Notes: generated by a model from the letters alone, not told the origin. Shown: positions 1-9,008, counted from the first letter of the stretch. The stretch: DNA of 64,000 nucleotides from Dokdonella koreensis DS-123 (GCF_001632775.1 NZ_CP015249.1:786686-850685); one strand, 5' to 3'. Numbers and translations: made by a program.

Positions 1-464
1 GGAGCGTCGAGGTTCCAGTTCTCGATGTGCGAGCCGAGCTGCACGCCGGACAGGCCCAGCTGCTCGATGCAGCGCTCCATTTCCTGGATCGCCAGCGTCG
101 GCGACTGCAGCGGCACGGTGCCGATGCCGGCGTAGTTGCGCGGGTAGCGGCGGCAGATCTCGGCAGTGTGGTCGTTGAGGAAGCGATGCAGTTCCAGCGC
201 CTGGCTGGGCTTGGCCCAGTAAGAAAACAGCACCGGCACGGTGGAGACCACCTGCACGTCCACGCCGAAGCGCGCGTAGTCGGCGATGCGCACCTCCGGG
301 TCGAAGGCGCTGGCCCAGACCTCGCGGAAGAACTTGCCGTCCTTGTAGATGCGGTGGTGACCGTCGCTGCGCACCATGACCGGGAAGCGGTCGTCGCCGT
401 ACTTCTCGGCGAGGTTGGGCCAGGTGTCGGGCAGGATGTGCGCGTGGGTGTCGATTTTCAGCAT
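1..464 (-). CDS. 2-amino-3-carboxymuconate-6-semialdehyde decarboxylase (ACMSD), 3' end outside window
   Basis: The first 154 codons of an amidohydrolase-superfamily protein are visible, reading leftward from an ATG at 464; the rest lies before base 1. It opens MLKIDTHAHILPD, with the metal-binding HxH (H7, H9), and continues through the DHTAEICRRYPRNYAGIGTV segment typical of ACMSD. The family converts the ring-opened product of 3-hydroxyanthranilate dioxygenase to 2-aminomuconate semialdehyde in a zinc-dependent decarboxylation. The dioxygenase and the next-but-one enzyme of the route (aminomuconate deaminase) lie upstream on the same strand, which supports this over other amidohydrolases. 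The rest of the active site cannot be checked. Confidence 0.85.
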   Translation of the reverse strand, partial: MLKIDTHAHILPDTWPNLAEKYGDDRFPVMVRSDGHHRIYKDGKFFREVWASAFDPEVRIADYARFGVDVQVVSTVPVLFSYWAKPSQALELHRFLNDHTAEICRRYPRNYAGIGTVPLQSPTLAIQEMERCIEQLGLSGVQLGSHIENWNLDA

Positions 465-1011
465 GGGGCGGAGTTTACCTTTCCCGGCGGGGCGGTACTG
501 CGGTCGTCGGCGCTTGTTCTGCGCCGGCAGGCCCATCTCCTTCGGAGGCGTCGCTACCTCCGCGGTTTTCGGGGAGGCATCTTCGGGGTCGCGTCCGCCT
601 GTCGGCGGCCGAGTCACTTTCTCTTGCGTGTCCACTGCGCCGCAGGAGCGGCGCGAACGGCGAAGCCGGCCCGGAGGGCGGAGCGCAGGGATGCGCGCAG
701 TCAGAGAAAGCAGTCAAAGAGAGAGGCACCCCGGAGGCGCGCCCTCCGGACTCCTGTCCTGCGGGTGCGCGAGCCGGCGCCGGGGTTCGTCGACAGCACC
801 TCCTGTGCCGACGACGAACGTGCGGACCTCCCTGCCCGCGCCTTGGGGCTGATCCGGCACCGGCCCACCGCGCCTCAGGGGCCCCATCGGGCGCGCATCC
901 TACGTGCGGAGGCGGAGGCAATGGCGCATCGGCGCAGCACCTGGAGCGGCTGGGGAGGTATCGCTTTGTGATGCGGCTGAGGTGCGATAACCGACGACCT
1001 GAAATGGCGAG
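465..1011. other. 547-bp gene-free stretch containing a degenerate interspersed repeat
   Basis: No convincing coding frame is present between the start of the ACMSD gene and the end of the FUSC gene. The middle part (611-842) is a degenerate repeat annotated separately. The overlapping open frames here are arginine- and alanine-rich GC-bias artefacts on both strands. Confidence 0.6.
611..842. repeat. degenerate Xanthomonas/Lysobacter-type intergenic repeat
   Basis: The block starts GAGTCACTTTCTCTTG and contains AGAGAAAG (703-710), the inverted partner of CTTTCTCT (617-624). It goes on with CAAAGAGAGAGGCACCCCGG and ends in short GC-rich phrases repeated with variation (CTCCTGTCCTGCGGGTGCGC, then CTCCTGTGCCGACGACGAAC, then CTCCCTGCCCGCG). 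This phrase order matches, from memory, an abundant non-coding repeat of Xanthomonas and Lysobacter intergenic DNA. The copy is decayed: the arms are short and separated by about 80 bases. Mobility class unknown. Confidence 0.5.
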
Positions 1012-3087
1012 TCAGCTGGCGGCCGGGCGCAGCAGATACGCCAGCGTATCGACGCTGTCGGCGATGCGGTCGCAGGTGTCGGCCACGGCGATCATCGCGG
1101 TTCGCGTCGCCTCGTCGCCGGCGGCGCCCGGGTCCAGCTCGACGGCCAGCAGGCGCTCCTCGCCGCGCAGGGACGGCAGCGTCAGCGGCGTATTGCGGCG
1201 CAGCGCGTCGGCGATCGCCGCCAGCGCCTGGTCGGCACGGCCGGCAAAGGCCAGCACGTGGTCGCGCTGGGGCAGGTCGGGCGCGTCCTGCAGCACGGCC
1301 TCCAGCGACATGCAGGCGCGCACCAGGCGGTTGGCATTGGCCAGCAGGGCTTCGGCCAGCACCAGCTCGCGCCGGTCGCGCTGCGGCTCGCCGCGCAGGC
1401 GGTCGATCGAGGCCTGGGCGTTGGTGCGCGCGGCGCGGGCGGCGGTGCGCGTCTCGATCATCGCCGCGTCGCGTTCGGTCAGCAGCGCGGTCGCGTAGGC
1501 GCGGTAGGCGTCGATCATCGCCGCCAGGGCGGTGCGCACGCGCAGTCGCTCCCAGGTGGGCCACAGGGCATAGGCGGCCAGCGCCAGCGCACAGCCGAGC
1601 ACGGTGGCGATGCCGCGCGGCACGATCGTGTCGGCCGGCGACAGGCCGTCGAACGACAGCAGGATGACCAGCAGGCCGGTCAGCAGCGCGACGCCGAGCC
1701 CGTAGTGCATCGTCGTCAGCAGCCGGAAGCCGAAGCAGAACACCGCCAGCAGCACGAGCCGCGCGGCCATGTCGTCCATCGCCAGGTGCGCGATCGCGGT
1801 GGTCAGCAGCAGGCCCGCCAGCGTGCCGGCCACGCGCAGCACGCCGAAGCTGAAGGTGCTGGCGAAGTCGGGCTTGAGCACGATCGCCGCCGTCATCGGG
1901 ATCCAGAAGCCGTGCGGGATCGCCAGCAGCCGCTCGAACGCGACCGCGATCGCCAGGCACACGCCGCAGCGCAGCGCGTGGCGGCAGGCCACCGAGGCGA
2001 GGTTGAGGTTGGCACGCAGCGTCGCCAGCGTGCCACGCGGCTGCAGGGCGGCCGGCAGGCGGGCCTCCATCTGCTCGGCGCGGATCTCGCCGCGGCTGCC
2101 GGCGAACTCGCTGTTGCGCACCACCGAGCGCAACTGGCCGGCCAGCCCCTGGCCGCGCGCGACCGCGATGCGCAGCAGGTAGCCGTCCACCGCGTTGGTG
2201 CGGGTGTCGGCCAGGGCGGCCACCAGCGGATCCAGCGTCGCCACCGCGGCCGCCGCGGCGGTCGGCGACTCGGCGTGCTCGAGCGCGTAGGCCAGGCCGT
2301 CCAGCACCCAGGCGGCATGTTCCAGCACGCCGCCCAGGCGCTCGCGTGCCTGCGGCTCGGCCAGGCGTTCGTGGATCTCGCACAGCGCCAGCAGCTCCAG
2401 GCGGATGCGCTCGCAGATCTCGGCGATCACGCGGAAGGCCTGCACAGCCACGCCGCGCGCGCGGTGCTGGCCGTGCAGCAGCAGGACGGCATCCTGCACC
2501 GCCTGCGTGGTCGGCGGCGCCTGGTCCGGTCCCGGATGCTGGCGTGCGGTGGCCGCCAGCTGGCGGAACACCGTCGCCAGCGCGAAGCGCTCGGGGCGGT
2601 AGCGTTGCAGCGGCCATGCCGCGATCGCCGTGGCGGTCTGCAGCAGGCCGCCTGCGAAGATCAGGGCCGCGGCGACGGCTGCCTCCTCCGGCGGCCGGTG
2701 CATGTCGGACGTGACGATCAGCAGGATCATGCTGGTCAGGCCGGTGCGCGCCTGTTCCGGCCCCAGCGCCACCAGCAGGCCGCCGCCGAAGCCCCACAGC
2801 AGCGCGGCCATCGCCAGCAGCGTGGTGTCGGCGCCCAGCGTGATGCCGGCGAACGCCGACAGGCCCGCCGCGAGTGCGGTCAGCAGCATGCGCTGCATGC
2901 GCAGCCGGTACGGCCCCGGCTGGTCCGAGAACATCGTGTTGAGCGCACCGGTGGCCATCGCCACGCCGGCGGCGGTATGGCCGGTGGCCGCCGCGATCGC
3001 CAGCGGCGCCACCACGGCCAGGGTGTTGCGCAGCGCCACCCGGTAGGGCACGTCGCGCGGCTTGAGTTGGAGCAGGGGCCGCAGCAT
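1012..3087 (-). CDS. FUSC-family (fusaric acid resistance / AaeB-like) inner membrane protein
   Basis: A 691-residue protein with the two-block architecture of the FUSC superfamily: a first group of hydrophobic segments at about residues 20-135, a long soluble alpha-helical stretch at about 150-365, a second hydrophobic group at about 370-510 beginning near CRHALRCGVCLAIAVAFERL, and a helical C-terminus. Family members such as AaeB and YccS are aromatic acid efflux proteins or efflux-like proteins. Lying between 3-hydroxyanthranilate dioxygenase and ACMSD on one strand suggests export of an aromatic or muconate-type intermediate, but that is inference. No membrane-fusion partner is visible, and the 266-bp gap to the dioxygenase leaves cotranscription uncertain. 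Confidence 0.8.
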   Translation of the reverse strand: MLRPLLQLKPRDVPYRVALRNTLAVVAPLAIAAATGHTAAGVAMATGALNTMFSDQPGPYRLRMQRMLLTALAAGLSAFAGITLGADTTLLAMAALLWGFGGGLLVALGPEQARTGLTSMILLIVTSDMHRPPEEAAVAAALIFAGGLLQTATAIAAWPLQRYRPERFALATVFRQLAATARQHPGPDQAPPTTQAVQDAVLLLHGQHRARGVAVQAFRVIAEICERIRLELLALCEIHERLAEPQARERLGGVLEHAAWVLDGLAYALEHAESPTAAAAAVATLDPLVAALADTRTNAVDGYLLRIAVARGQGLAGQLRSVVRNSEFAGSRGEIRAEQMEARLPAALQPRGTLATLRANLNLASVACRHALRCGVCLAIAVAFERLLAIPHGFWIPMTAAIVLKPDFASTFSFGVLRVAGTLAGLLLTTAIAHLAMDDMAARLVLLAVFCFGFRLLTTMHYGLGVALLTGLLVILLSFDGLSPADTIVPRGIATVLGCALALAAYALWPTWERLRVRTALAAMIDAYRAYATALLTERDAAMIETRTAARAARTNAQASIDRLRGEPQRDRRELVLAEALLANANRLVRACMSLEAVLQDAPDLPQRDHVLAFAGRADQALAAIADALRRNTPLTLPSLRGEERLLAVELDPGAAGDEATRTAMIAVADTCDRIADSVDTLAYLLRPAAS

Positions 3088-3353
3088 CAGGCCGGCATCA
3101 TCCCAGAGCGGCGCGCGCGCCGGTACCGCTGCGGGCCGCGTTCATGCGCCGGCCTTCGGTTTGCCCGCCGCAGGCCCCGAATCCGCCGCCCAGGAGCGTC
3201 GCCGGCCGCTGCCGCCAAGGGCCAGCGTTCGCGCAGTGGCCGGCGGGAGACGCGGCGGGCCGGGTGTGTCCGCTGGACGAGGAACGTGCGCGGTGCGAGT
3301 ACGGGCCGTGCCGGAGTCACCCGTGCATCGCGTGCCGTCGGTTGCGGCTGTGC

Positions 3354-3881
3354 CTAGGTTTCCGCCACGTAGCGCGCCGGCGCCGGATTGAGGTGGCCGC
3401 AGGCGCCGCAGGTGCGATGCTCGTGCGAGCGGTAGAAGCGCTCGAACACCGCGCCGAAGTCGCGCTCGATGTCCACCAGGTGGAAGTACTCCTCGTAGAT
3501 CTTGTGGTTGCAGCGCTCGCAGAACCACAGGAGCCCGTCGTCCTCGTGCGCCAGCCGCTTGCGCTCGATCACCAGGCCCACCGAGTCGGGCAGGCGCTGC
3601 GGCGAATGCGGGATGCGCGGCGGCAGGTGGAACACCTCGCCGGCGCGGATCGGGATGTCGCGCACCGCGCCGTCCTCCTGGATCTTCAGCACCATCTCGC
3701 CCTCGAGCTGGAAGAAGAACTCCGGGCCTTCCTCCCAGTGGTAGTCGGTGCGCGCGTTGGGCCCGCCGACGATCATCACGATGAAGTCGCCGTCGTAGAT
3801 GCACTTGTTGCCGACCGGCGGCTTGAGCAGGTGCCGGTGCTCGTCGATCCAGCGCTGGAGATTGATGGGCGGGGCAAGCAT
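3354..3881 (-). CDS. 3-hydroxyanthranilate 3,4-dioxygenase
   Basis: A 175-residue cupin of the length usual for bacterial HAAO. It cleaves 3-hydroxyanthranilate to 2-amino-3-carboxymuconate semialdehyde with Fe(II). The iron ligands are visible as H48 ([11 protein letters not shown]), E54 and H92 ([10 protein letters not shown]). The bacterial-type C-terminal rubredoxin-like metal site is complete: C121/C124 (CERC) and C158/C161 (CGAC). The ATG at 3881 gives the family N-terminus ([20 protein letters not shown]). It is 48 bp downstream of the aminomuconate deaminase gene on the same strand, so the two are probably cotranscribed. Very secure. Confidence 0.95.
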   Translation of the reverse strand: MLAPPINLQRWIDEHRHLLKPPVGNKCIYDGDFIVMIVGGPNARTDYHWEEGPEFFFQLEGEMVLKIQEDGAVRDIPIRAGEVFHLPPRIPHSPQRLPDSVGLVIERKRLAHEDDGLLWFCERCNHKIYEEYFHLVDIERDFGAVFERFYRSHEHRTCGACGHLNPAPARYVAET

Positions 3882-3929
3882 CGGTGGTCGCCTGTCGGTG
3901 TGCGAGGCGCGTAGGGTACGCCAGCGCGG

Positions 3930-4361
3930 TCACGCGCGCCGCAGCGCGGCGACGCACTTGAGCTCGATCGCGATCGGCGTCGGCAGGGCGGTGATGCCGA
4001 GCGTGGTGCGGCACGGGGCGGTGTCCACGTCCGGGAAGTGCTCGGCCCAGATGCGGTTGTAGACGGAAAAATCGCGTGCCATGTCGGTCAGGAACACGGT
4101 CACGTCCACCAGGTCTTCCCAGCGTGCGCCGCTCGCTTCCAGCACTGCCCGCACGTTGGCGAACACCTGGCGCGTCTGCGCGTCGATGTCGTAGGCGGCC
4201 AGTGTTCCGTCCGGGCCGGTGAGGTTGCCGGGAATCTGGCCGCTGCCCGGCAGGCGCGGACCCACGCCGGACAGGAACAGCAGGTCGCCCACGCGGCGGG
4301 CATGCGGGTAGGCGCCTACCGGCGCGGGTGCGCGCTCGGTGCGGATGGTGTCGAGGCTCAT
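3930..4361 (-). CDS. RidA-family 2-aminomuconate deaminase
   Basis: A 143-residue YjgF/RidA-fold protein. RidA proteins hydrolyse enamine/imine intermediates; the subgroup beside HAAO and ACMSD genes deaminates 2-aminomuconate to 4-oxalocrotonate in the 3-hydroxyanthranilate route. Visible family features are GAYPHARRVGDLLFLSGVGP near the N-terminus, the NVRAVLEASG helix, and a C-terminal CRTTLGITALPTPIAIELKC stretch with the usual proline-rich turn. Neighbours decide the substrate: HAAO follows directly. The start is 4 bp after the stop of the upstream secreted-protein gene, indicating one transcript. A generic RidA function remains possible. Confidence 0.88.
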   Translation of the reverse strand: MSLDTIRTERAPAPVGAYPHARRVGDLLFLSGVGPRLPGSGQIPGNLTGPDGTLAAYDIDAQTRQVFANVRAVLEASGARWEDLVDVTVFLTDMARDFSVYNRIWAEHFPDVDTAPCRTTLGITALPTPIAIELKCVAALRRA

Positions 4362-4365
4362 GCGG

Positions 4366-5715
4366 TCAGGATCCTTTGGCGGCGGTTGCCGTGCGCACCT
4401 CCGCGGTACGCCGGCCGAGGACGCGATTGTCGGCCGAACGCGCGCTGATGCGGTAGCGGTCCGGCCGCAGGTACAGCTCCGCGGTCGGCTCCGCGTCGGC
4501 CGAGGTGCGCACGCGGTCGCGATTGTTGCGGGCGTCGTTGGCGGGATCGAACACGACGCGGTCCGCCGGGATCGCCTCGTCCGGCTCGTTCGCGTAGCGC
4601 GCCTCCACCAGGCAGGGATACTGGTTGTCGCACAGCGCGCTGGTGACCGGGTACGGCAGGCGCTCGCCGTCCAGCGCCAGCCAGGTCGGCCGGCCGCGCC
4701 GCCAGACTTCCTGCGGGAAGAACACGCTGACGTCGTAGGCCTCTGCCCGCAGCGACCAGGCCGCGCCGGCCGCGTTGCGGAACACCACCGGCCGGTCCGT
4801 GTGCGTCGGTCCGATCACCGCCGCGTAGACCGGGTGGTCGTCCCGGGCCACGGCATGCGGCGTCATGAAGGTCTGCTCGATCGTCAGCGGATCGATGCCG
4901 GACAACTGCGCGAAATGCTGCGCCATCGCCTTGCCGTCGAAGTAGCGCCCGGCCTCCTGGATGTGGGCGTAGCCGGCGTTGACCACCAGGCGCGCATGCG
5001 GGTTCTTGTCCAGTACGCGGCGGATCAGGTTGCGCGCCTGCTCGCGCTCGCGCGCATCGGCGATCGCGTCGGACTCGGCCTCGTAGGCCACCACCGTATA
5101 GCCCAGCTTCAGCGCCGTGCGCACCATTTCCGCATAGACCGGCTCCTCGGTGTAGAAGCCGCTGGCGGACGTCGGGTAGCCGCGCTCGCCGAGCTTCTTG
5201 TCGGTGGAGTAGAGCGTTTCGGCGGCGAAATGATCGAAGCCGAGTGCGCGCAGCCGTGCCAGCATCTGCACCGTCAGCGTGCGCGTCAGCGCGTTGGAGT
5301 GGTTCTCGTTGAAGAACACCGCCTGGCGGTCCCGGGCCAGTTCCGTGATCGCCTCAACCGCCGGCGTCGCCGCGTAGCCGCCGTCCAGTGGCGAGGGGCT
5401 GTCGCCCTTCTGCGCCGTCTGCGCGATCGTGAAGGTGGTGCGCGCATCGGCGTAGTCGCCCACCCAGGTCTGGAACCAGCTCAGGTACTGGTTGAAGATC
5501 AGGCGGAACGGCACCGCCGTGCTGCCGGTGTACGCGTCGCGCATGTAGAGGTACTGCGCCAGCAGGCCCGGCCGGCGCTGTGCCTCGGCCATGATGCGTT
5601 CGGAGCGTTCCACCGCCGCGCGCTGCTGCGGGATGGCCGCTCCAGTGGGCTGCGGCGGTGCCTGGGCGGCTTGCGTGGCGATGAGGGCAGCGGCGAGCGT
5701 GGCGAGAGCGGACAT
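4366..5715 (-). CDS. exported protein of unknown function, possibly ChaN/TraB (Tiki)-like
   Basis: 449 residues from the ATG at 5715. The first 19 residues (MSALATLAAALIATQAAQA) look like a Sec signal peptide ending AQA. The central part (about residues 95-285) has an alternating helix/strand pattern with RDRQAVFFNENHSN, FDHFAAETLY and YTVVAYEAES, reminiscent of the EreA/ChaN/TraB fold, where conserved Glu and His residues line a metal site; this fold guess is weak. Cysteines lie near the C-terminus (ALCDNQYPC). The stop is 4 bp from the aminomuconate deaminase start, so it is probably the first gene of that operon. Longer in-frame starts to 6216 would run into the next gene and were rejected. 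Confidence 0.7.
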   Translation of the reverse strand: MSALATLAAALIATQAAQAPPQPTGAAIPQQRAAVERSERIMAEAQRRPGLLAQYLYMRDAYTGSTAVPFRLIFNQYLSWFQTWVGDYADARTTFTIAQTAQKGDSPSPLDGGYAATPAVEAITELARDRQAVFFNENHSNALTRTLTVQMLARLRALGFDHFAAETLYSTDKKLGERGYPTSASGFYTEEPVYAEMVRTALKLGYTVVAYEAESDAIADAREREQARNLIRRVLDKNPHARLVVNAGYAHIQEAGRYFDGKAMAQHFAQLSGIDPLTIEQTFMTPHAVARDDHPVYAAVIGPTHTDRPVVFRNAAGAAWSLRAEAYDVSVFFPQEVWRRGRPTWLALDGERLPYPVTSALCDNQYPCLVEARYANEPDEAIPADRVVFDPANDARNNRDRVRTSADAEPTAELYLRPDRYRISARSADNRVLGRRTAEVRTATAAKGS

Positions 5716-5918
5716 GACGGGCTCCTGGCGATCGGCTGGGCGGCACGGCCCGGTGTCGATTATCGGCCTGTTCCGTCCCGGCAGGGAGCGAACCGTGTGC
5801 GGCGATCGAGCACCGTGCGGACGGCGGCGAAAACCTGCGCCGCGCGCACCGGTCCGGCGAGCCCGCAAGGACCGGGGCTGCCGGCAACGGCGGCCCCGGC
5901 TGTTCTCCACCGCCCGGC

Positions 5919-6302
5919 CTAGGGATCGACCAGATTGCGTGCCCGTACGGACGTCACCGTCACTTCGCTGGTGGCGAGGTTGGTGACCGTCACGGTGACG
6001 TTGATCATCGAGCCGCTGACGGTGCTGCTGGCGATCGGCAGCACGCATTGGACCTCGTCGTCGATGCAGCCGGCGTGGTCCCAGTCCAGCGTGTAGGCCA
6101 CGCCCGCGGCCAGGTTGAACACCTCGAACACGGCCGTGGTCGTGCCCACGCTGTAGTGGCTGTCCGAACAGACCGGCCGCGTGAACTGATCCAGCGCGGG
6201 CGTTTCCACATAGCACGCGACTTCGGGCGGCAGCGCCTGTGCCGACCCGGTCCAGCCCAGGAAGGCCGCTGCTGCCGCGAGCGGGAAGCTGACTCTCTTC
6301 AT
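5919..6302 (-). CDS. small secreted protein of unknown function
   Basis: 127 residues starting at the ATG at 6302, chosen because AAGGAG lies eight bases upstream and the N-terminus is a clean signal peptide (MKRVSFPLAAAAAFLGWTGS, cut predicted after AQA at residue 23). The mature part is a beta-rich domain of about 104 residues with four cysteines (CYVET, VCSDS, GCIDDEVQC) and threonine/valine-rich strands (VNVTVTVTNLATSEVTVTSV region), which suggests an Ig-like fold with disulfides. No family recognised. It stands alone, 203 bp upstream of the secreted 449-residue protein on the same strand. Confidence 0.65.
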   Translation of the reverse strand: MKRVSFPLAAAAAFLGWTGSAQALPPEVACYVETPALDQFTRPVCSDSHYSVGTTTAVFEVFNLAAGVAYTLDWDHAGCIDDEVQCVLPIASSTVSGSMINVTVTVTNLATSEVTVTSVRARNLVDP

Positions 6303-6846
6303 CGGTGTCTCCTTACGTGATGGCGCCCCCTGCGGGTCAGAGCGTAGGGCCGTGCCGGCCATGCGGGCGTGACCGGCTTCACGCGGGCGAGCGGCGGTGG
6401 GCCGGCTGCAACATCGTGTGCCGCCCCCGCGACACCATCGGCCCGACGTGCGGACGTCGCCGGCGAAGATCGAAGATCGATGGGGCGATGACCGGGGTGG
6501 CGGCGTGCCGCCGCCACCGTCCGCACCGGCGCGTGGCGCTCTCGGGGACCAACCGCACCGCGGCATGGATCGGCCGCTCGGGCGAGCATTGAGCCGCGTC
6601 TGGATGCCGTCGATGATGGCGCGGCCGCAAGCGGGCCGTTTCACCGGCGGTGGCGGCTTCGTTGGGCCGGACACGCGCCCCTTTCCTGGGTGGATGGGGG
6701 CACGTCGATGGCGGGCGTCCCTGCAAGAGCGCCCGTTCCACCGCCGGGCAGCCGTCCCGACCCTCAGCGGGGCGGCTGCTTTTTCCGCCGAGGATCGAAC
6801 GGTCCGATGCGCCGTTGCGAGGCCGTGCGCCGACCGGTCGTGGGCC
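6303..6846. other. gene-free stretch (544 bp)
   Basis: No frame here has a ribosome site or protein-like composition; the long open frames are proline/arginine-rich shadows. It contains the promoter side of the small secreted protein and the downstream region of the alcohol dehydrogenase. A short tandem CGAAGAT CGAAGAT occurs near 6465-6480. No terminator with a T-run was found. Confidence 0.5.
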
Positions 6847-7899
6847 TCAGGCGGCCAGCGTGGCGTTGTCGATCACGAAGCGGTACTTGACATCGCTCCG
6901 GACCATGCGGTCATAGGCCTCGTCGATCTTCTGCACCGCAATCAGCTCGATGTCGGCGACGATGCCGTGCTCGGCGCAGAAATCGAGCATCTCCTGCGTT
7001 TCGGCGATGCCGCCGATCAGCGAGCCGGCGATCGCGCGGCGCTTGAAGATCAGTGGCGCCACGGCCGGCGACGGGTGCGGATGCTCCGGCACGCCCACCA
7101 GCACCAGGGTGCCGTCGCGCTTGAGCAGGGTCGAGAACGCATCCAGCGAGTGGCTGGCCGCCACCGTGTCCAGGATCAGGTCGAAGCGGCCGGCCTGCGC
7201 ACGCATGGCGTCGGTATCGCGCGAGATCACCACCTCGTGTGCACCCAGCGCGAGCGCATCCTGCCGCTTGGCCTCGGACGTGGTGAACGCCACCACCTGT
7301 GCGCCCATCGCCCGCGCGATCTTGACGCCCATGTGGCCCAGGCCGCCGATGCCGACGATGCCCACCGTCTTGCCCGGGCCCACCTGCCAGTGACGCAGCG
7401 GCGAATAGGTGGTGATGCCCGCGCACAGCAGCGGCGCCACCGCGGCCAGCTGGTCGTGCGGGTGGCGGATCGTCAGCACGAAGCCTTCGTCCACCACGAT
7501 GCGCTGTGCGTAGCCGCCCAGCGTGTGGCCCGGTGCGTCGGCCGTCGGGCCGTTGTAGGTACCGACGAAGCCGTTCTCGCAGTACTGCTCCAGCCCCTCC
7601 GCGCAGGACGCACACTGCTGGCAGCTGCCGACCAGGCAGCCCACGCCCACCGTGTCGCCCACGGCGAAGCGCGACACTTCGGCGCCCACCGCGGTCACGC
7701 GGCCGACGATCTCGTGGCCGGGCACGCACGGGTACAGCGTGCCGCCCCACTCCGAGCGCACGGTGTGCAGGTCCGAATGGCACACGCCGCAGTAGGCGAT
7801 GTCGACCTGTACGTCACGCGGACCGGGGGCACGGCGTTCGATGCTGAGGGGTTCGAGCGGTTTGTCGGCGGCATGCGCGCCGTAGGCCTTGACGTTCAT
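6847..7899 (-). CDS. NAD(P)-dependent zinc alcohol dehydrogenase (YahK/cinnamyl-alcohol dehydrogenase type)
   Basis: A 350-residue medium-chain dehydrogenase. The catalytic zinc site is visible as CGVCHSDLH (C40, H41) and PGHEIVG; the four structural zinc cysteines lie in GCLVGSCQQCASCAEGLEQY plus the next Cys. The Rossmann glycine motif is GIVGIGGLGHMGVKIARAMG. AGITTYSPL and CGVCHSDLH match the broad-specificity aldehyde reductases of the YahK/CAD subgroup, which reduce many aldehydes with NADPH. ATG 7899 gives the canonical MNVKAYGAHAADKPL start; a much longer open frame upstream is not protein-like. No operon partner. Confidence 0.92.
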   Translation of the reverse strand: MNVKAYGAHAADKPLEPLSIERRAPGPRDVQVDIAYCGVCHSDLHTVRSEWGGTLYPCVPGHEIVGRVTAVGAEVSRFAVGDTVGVGCLVGSCQQCASCAEGLEQYCENGFVGTYNGPTADAPGHTLGGYAQRIVVDEGFVLTIRHPHDQLAAVAPLLCAGITTYSPLRHWQVGPGKTVGIVGIGGLGHMGVKIARAMGAQVVAFTTSEAKRQDALALGAHEVVISRDTDAMRAQAGRFDLILDTVAASHSLDAFSTLLKRDGTLVLVGVPEHPHPSPAVAPLIFKRRAIAGSLIGGIAETQEMLDFCAEHGIVADIELIAVQKIDEAYDRMVRSDVKYRFVIDNATLAA

Positions 7900-8303
7900 G
7901 GCGGAGCGGTTTCCGTAGGGTGGGGGAGTGTGTGCATTGTCGCGGCGACCTGCGCGGTCAGTCCGGTATGGCGCGCGGCAGGGCGCCGCAGGCGCGTGGA
8001 CGGAGCCGCAGGGCAGGGCGCGAAACGCGCGAGGCAGTATCGCCGTCGCGGGGCCGGGAGCGCCAGCCATATCCTGCTCCAGGCTTGCCCGATCCTGCCA
8101 GGCAGCTCTCCGGCGGGCGCGCCGTGCGCGCGATCGGCGCTGCCGCCGGTGCAGGGATCGGCCGGAAGGCTCGCCCGCCGTGTCCCGGCCGTTCCCATCC
8201 GGCTGCTCCGGGGGGCGGTACAGTACGCCGCAGGCGCCACGATCGCCGGTGCGCACGTCGCTCCGGGCGAGCCGGGCGTGAGCATCCCCCGACGGAGTGC
8301 CGC
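7900..8303. other. divergent intergenic region (404 bp)
   Basis: This separates the leftward alcohol dehydrogenase from the rightward membrane-anchored protein at 8304 and should hold both promoters. No convincing -35/-10 pair, operator palindrome or small gene was recognised. Confidence 0.4.
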
Positions 8304-9008
8304 ATGCGCAATCTCGATTTCAGTTCCTGGCAGGCGTTGCTGACCACGGTGCTGGGGCTGGCCGTCATCACGCTGATCGGTGTCGGCATCCGCCTGGTGG
8401 TCATGCAGACCATCCAGCAGCGCCGCGAGCGCGAGAACCGCCAGATCAACGAGCGGTTGCGTACATTGATCGCCGCCTACAAGACGCTGGGCGGGTCGTT
8501 CACCGGCGACCTGCGCGTGGACCCCACGCACCTGCGAGACCTGCGCCTGCGCAGCGAGCGCATTGCCGACGCGGCCGACCCGGAAGCACCGGACAGCGCC
8601 TGGCCTGCCAGCGACCGCACGCGCCGCGTGCGCGATGCGGTCGAGGCTGCCCTTTCCGACATCCTGCTGCTGGGCACCGAGGAGCAGGTGCGCCTGGCGG
8701 CCCAGGCCGCCGCCGAGTTGGCCGCTGGCCGCCCGGTGCACACCGCGGAGCTGGTGGTGTCCCTGCGCACGTTCATCCGCCAGGTGCTGGACCTGGAGCC
8801 GGTGCCCGCGCAGCTGGCGATTCCGCGGCAGGGACCCACGCGACCGGCCGGCGGTTCCGGCAAGGGAGGTGGGGCCAAGGCCGAGGGCGCGCGCGAGGGA
8901 GGCGGCAAGGGCGGCGGCGGTGGTGGCGCCGGTGGCATGGGTATGGGCATGGGCGCTGGTGGGGCTGTGGCTCTCGGCGACGCGCACGATCCGCAGCGCG
9001 AGGCTTGA
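8304..9008 (+). CDS. membrane-anchored protein with Gly/Met-rich tail, function unknown
   Basis: 234 residues. Residues about 9-33 (WQALLTTVLGLAVITLIGVG onward) form one transmembrane helix, followed by a basic/acidic coiled segment (QQRRERENRQINERL). A soluble helical domain spans about 40-170, and the C-terminal 60 residues are low complexity: many glycines, then GGMGMGMGAGG. ATG 8304 was chosen because the hydrophobic segment follows at once and GGAGTG lies just upstream; the long open frame extending left is not protein-like. No family recognised. The Gly/Met-rich tail might bind a metal such as copper, or may just be a flexible linker. Confidence 0.7.
   Translation: MRNLDFSSWQALLTTVLGLAVITLIGVGIRLVVMQTIQQRRERENRQINERLRTLIAAYKTLGGSFTGDLRVDPTHLRDLRLRSERIADAADPEAPDSAWPASDRTRRVRDAVEAALSDILLLGTEEQVRLAAQAAAELAAGRPVHTAELVVSLRTFIRQVLDLEPVPAQLAIPRQGPTRPAGGSGKGGGAKAEGAREGGGKGGGGGGAGGMGMGMGAGGAVALGDAHDPQREA

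Noticed and set aside
1012-2797. 640-residue frame overlapping the FUSC gene on the same strand in another phase
   Set aside because: A GC-bias shadow; the FUSC frame has clear hydrophobic helices and a start at 3087.
4366-6216. Long 616-residue version of the secreted 449-residue protein
   Set aside because: It would run through the coding region of the small secreted protein at 5919-6302 and lose the signal peptide.
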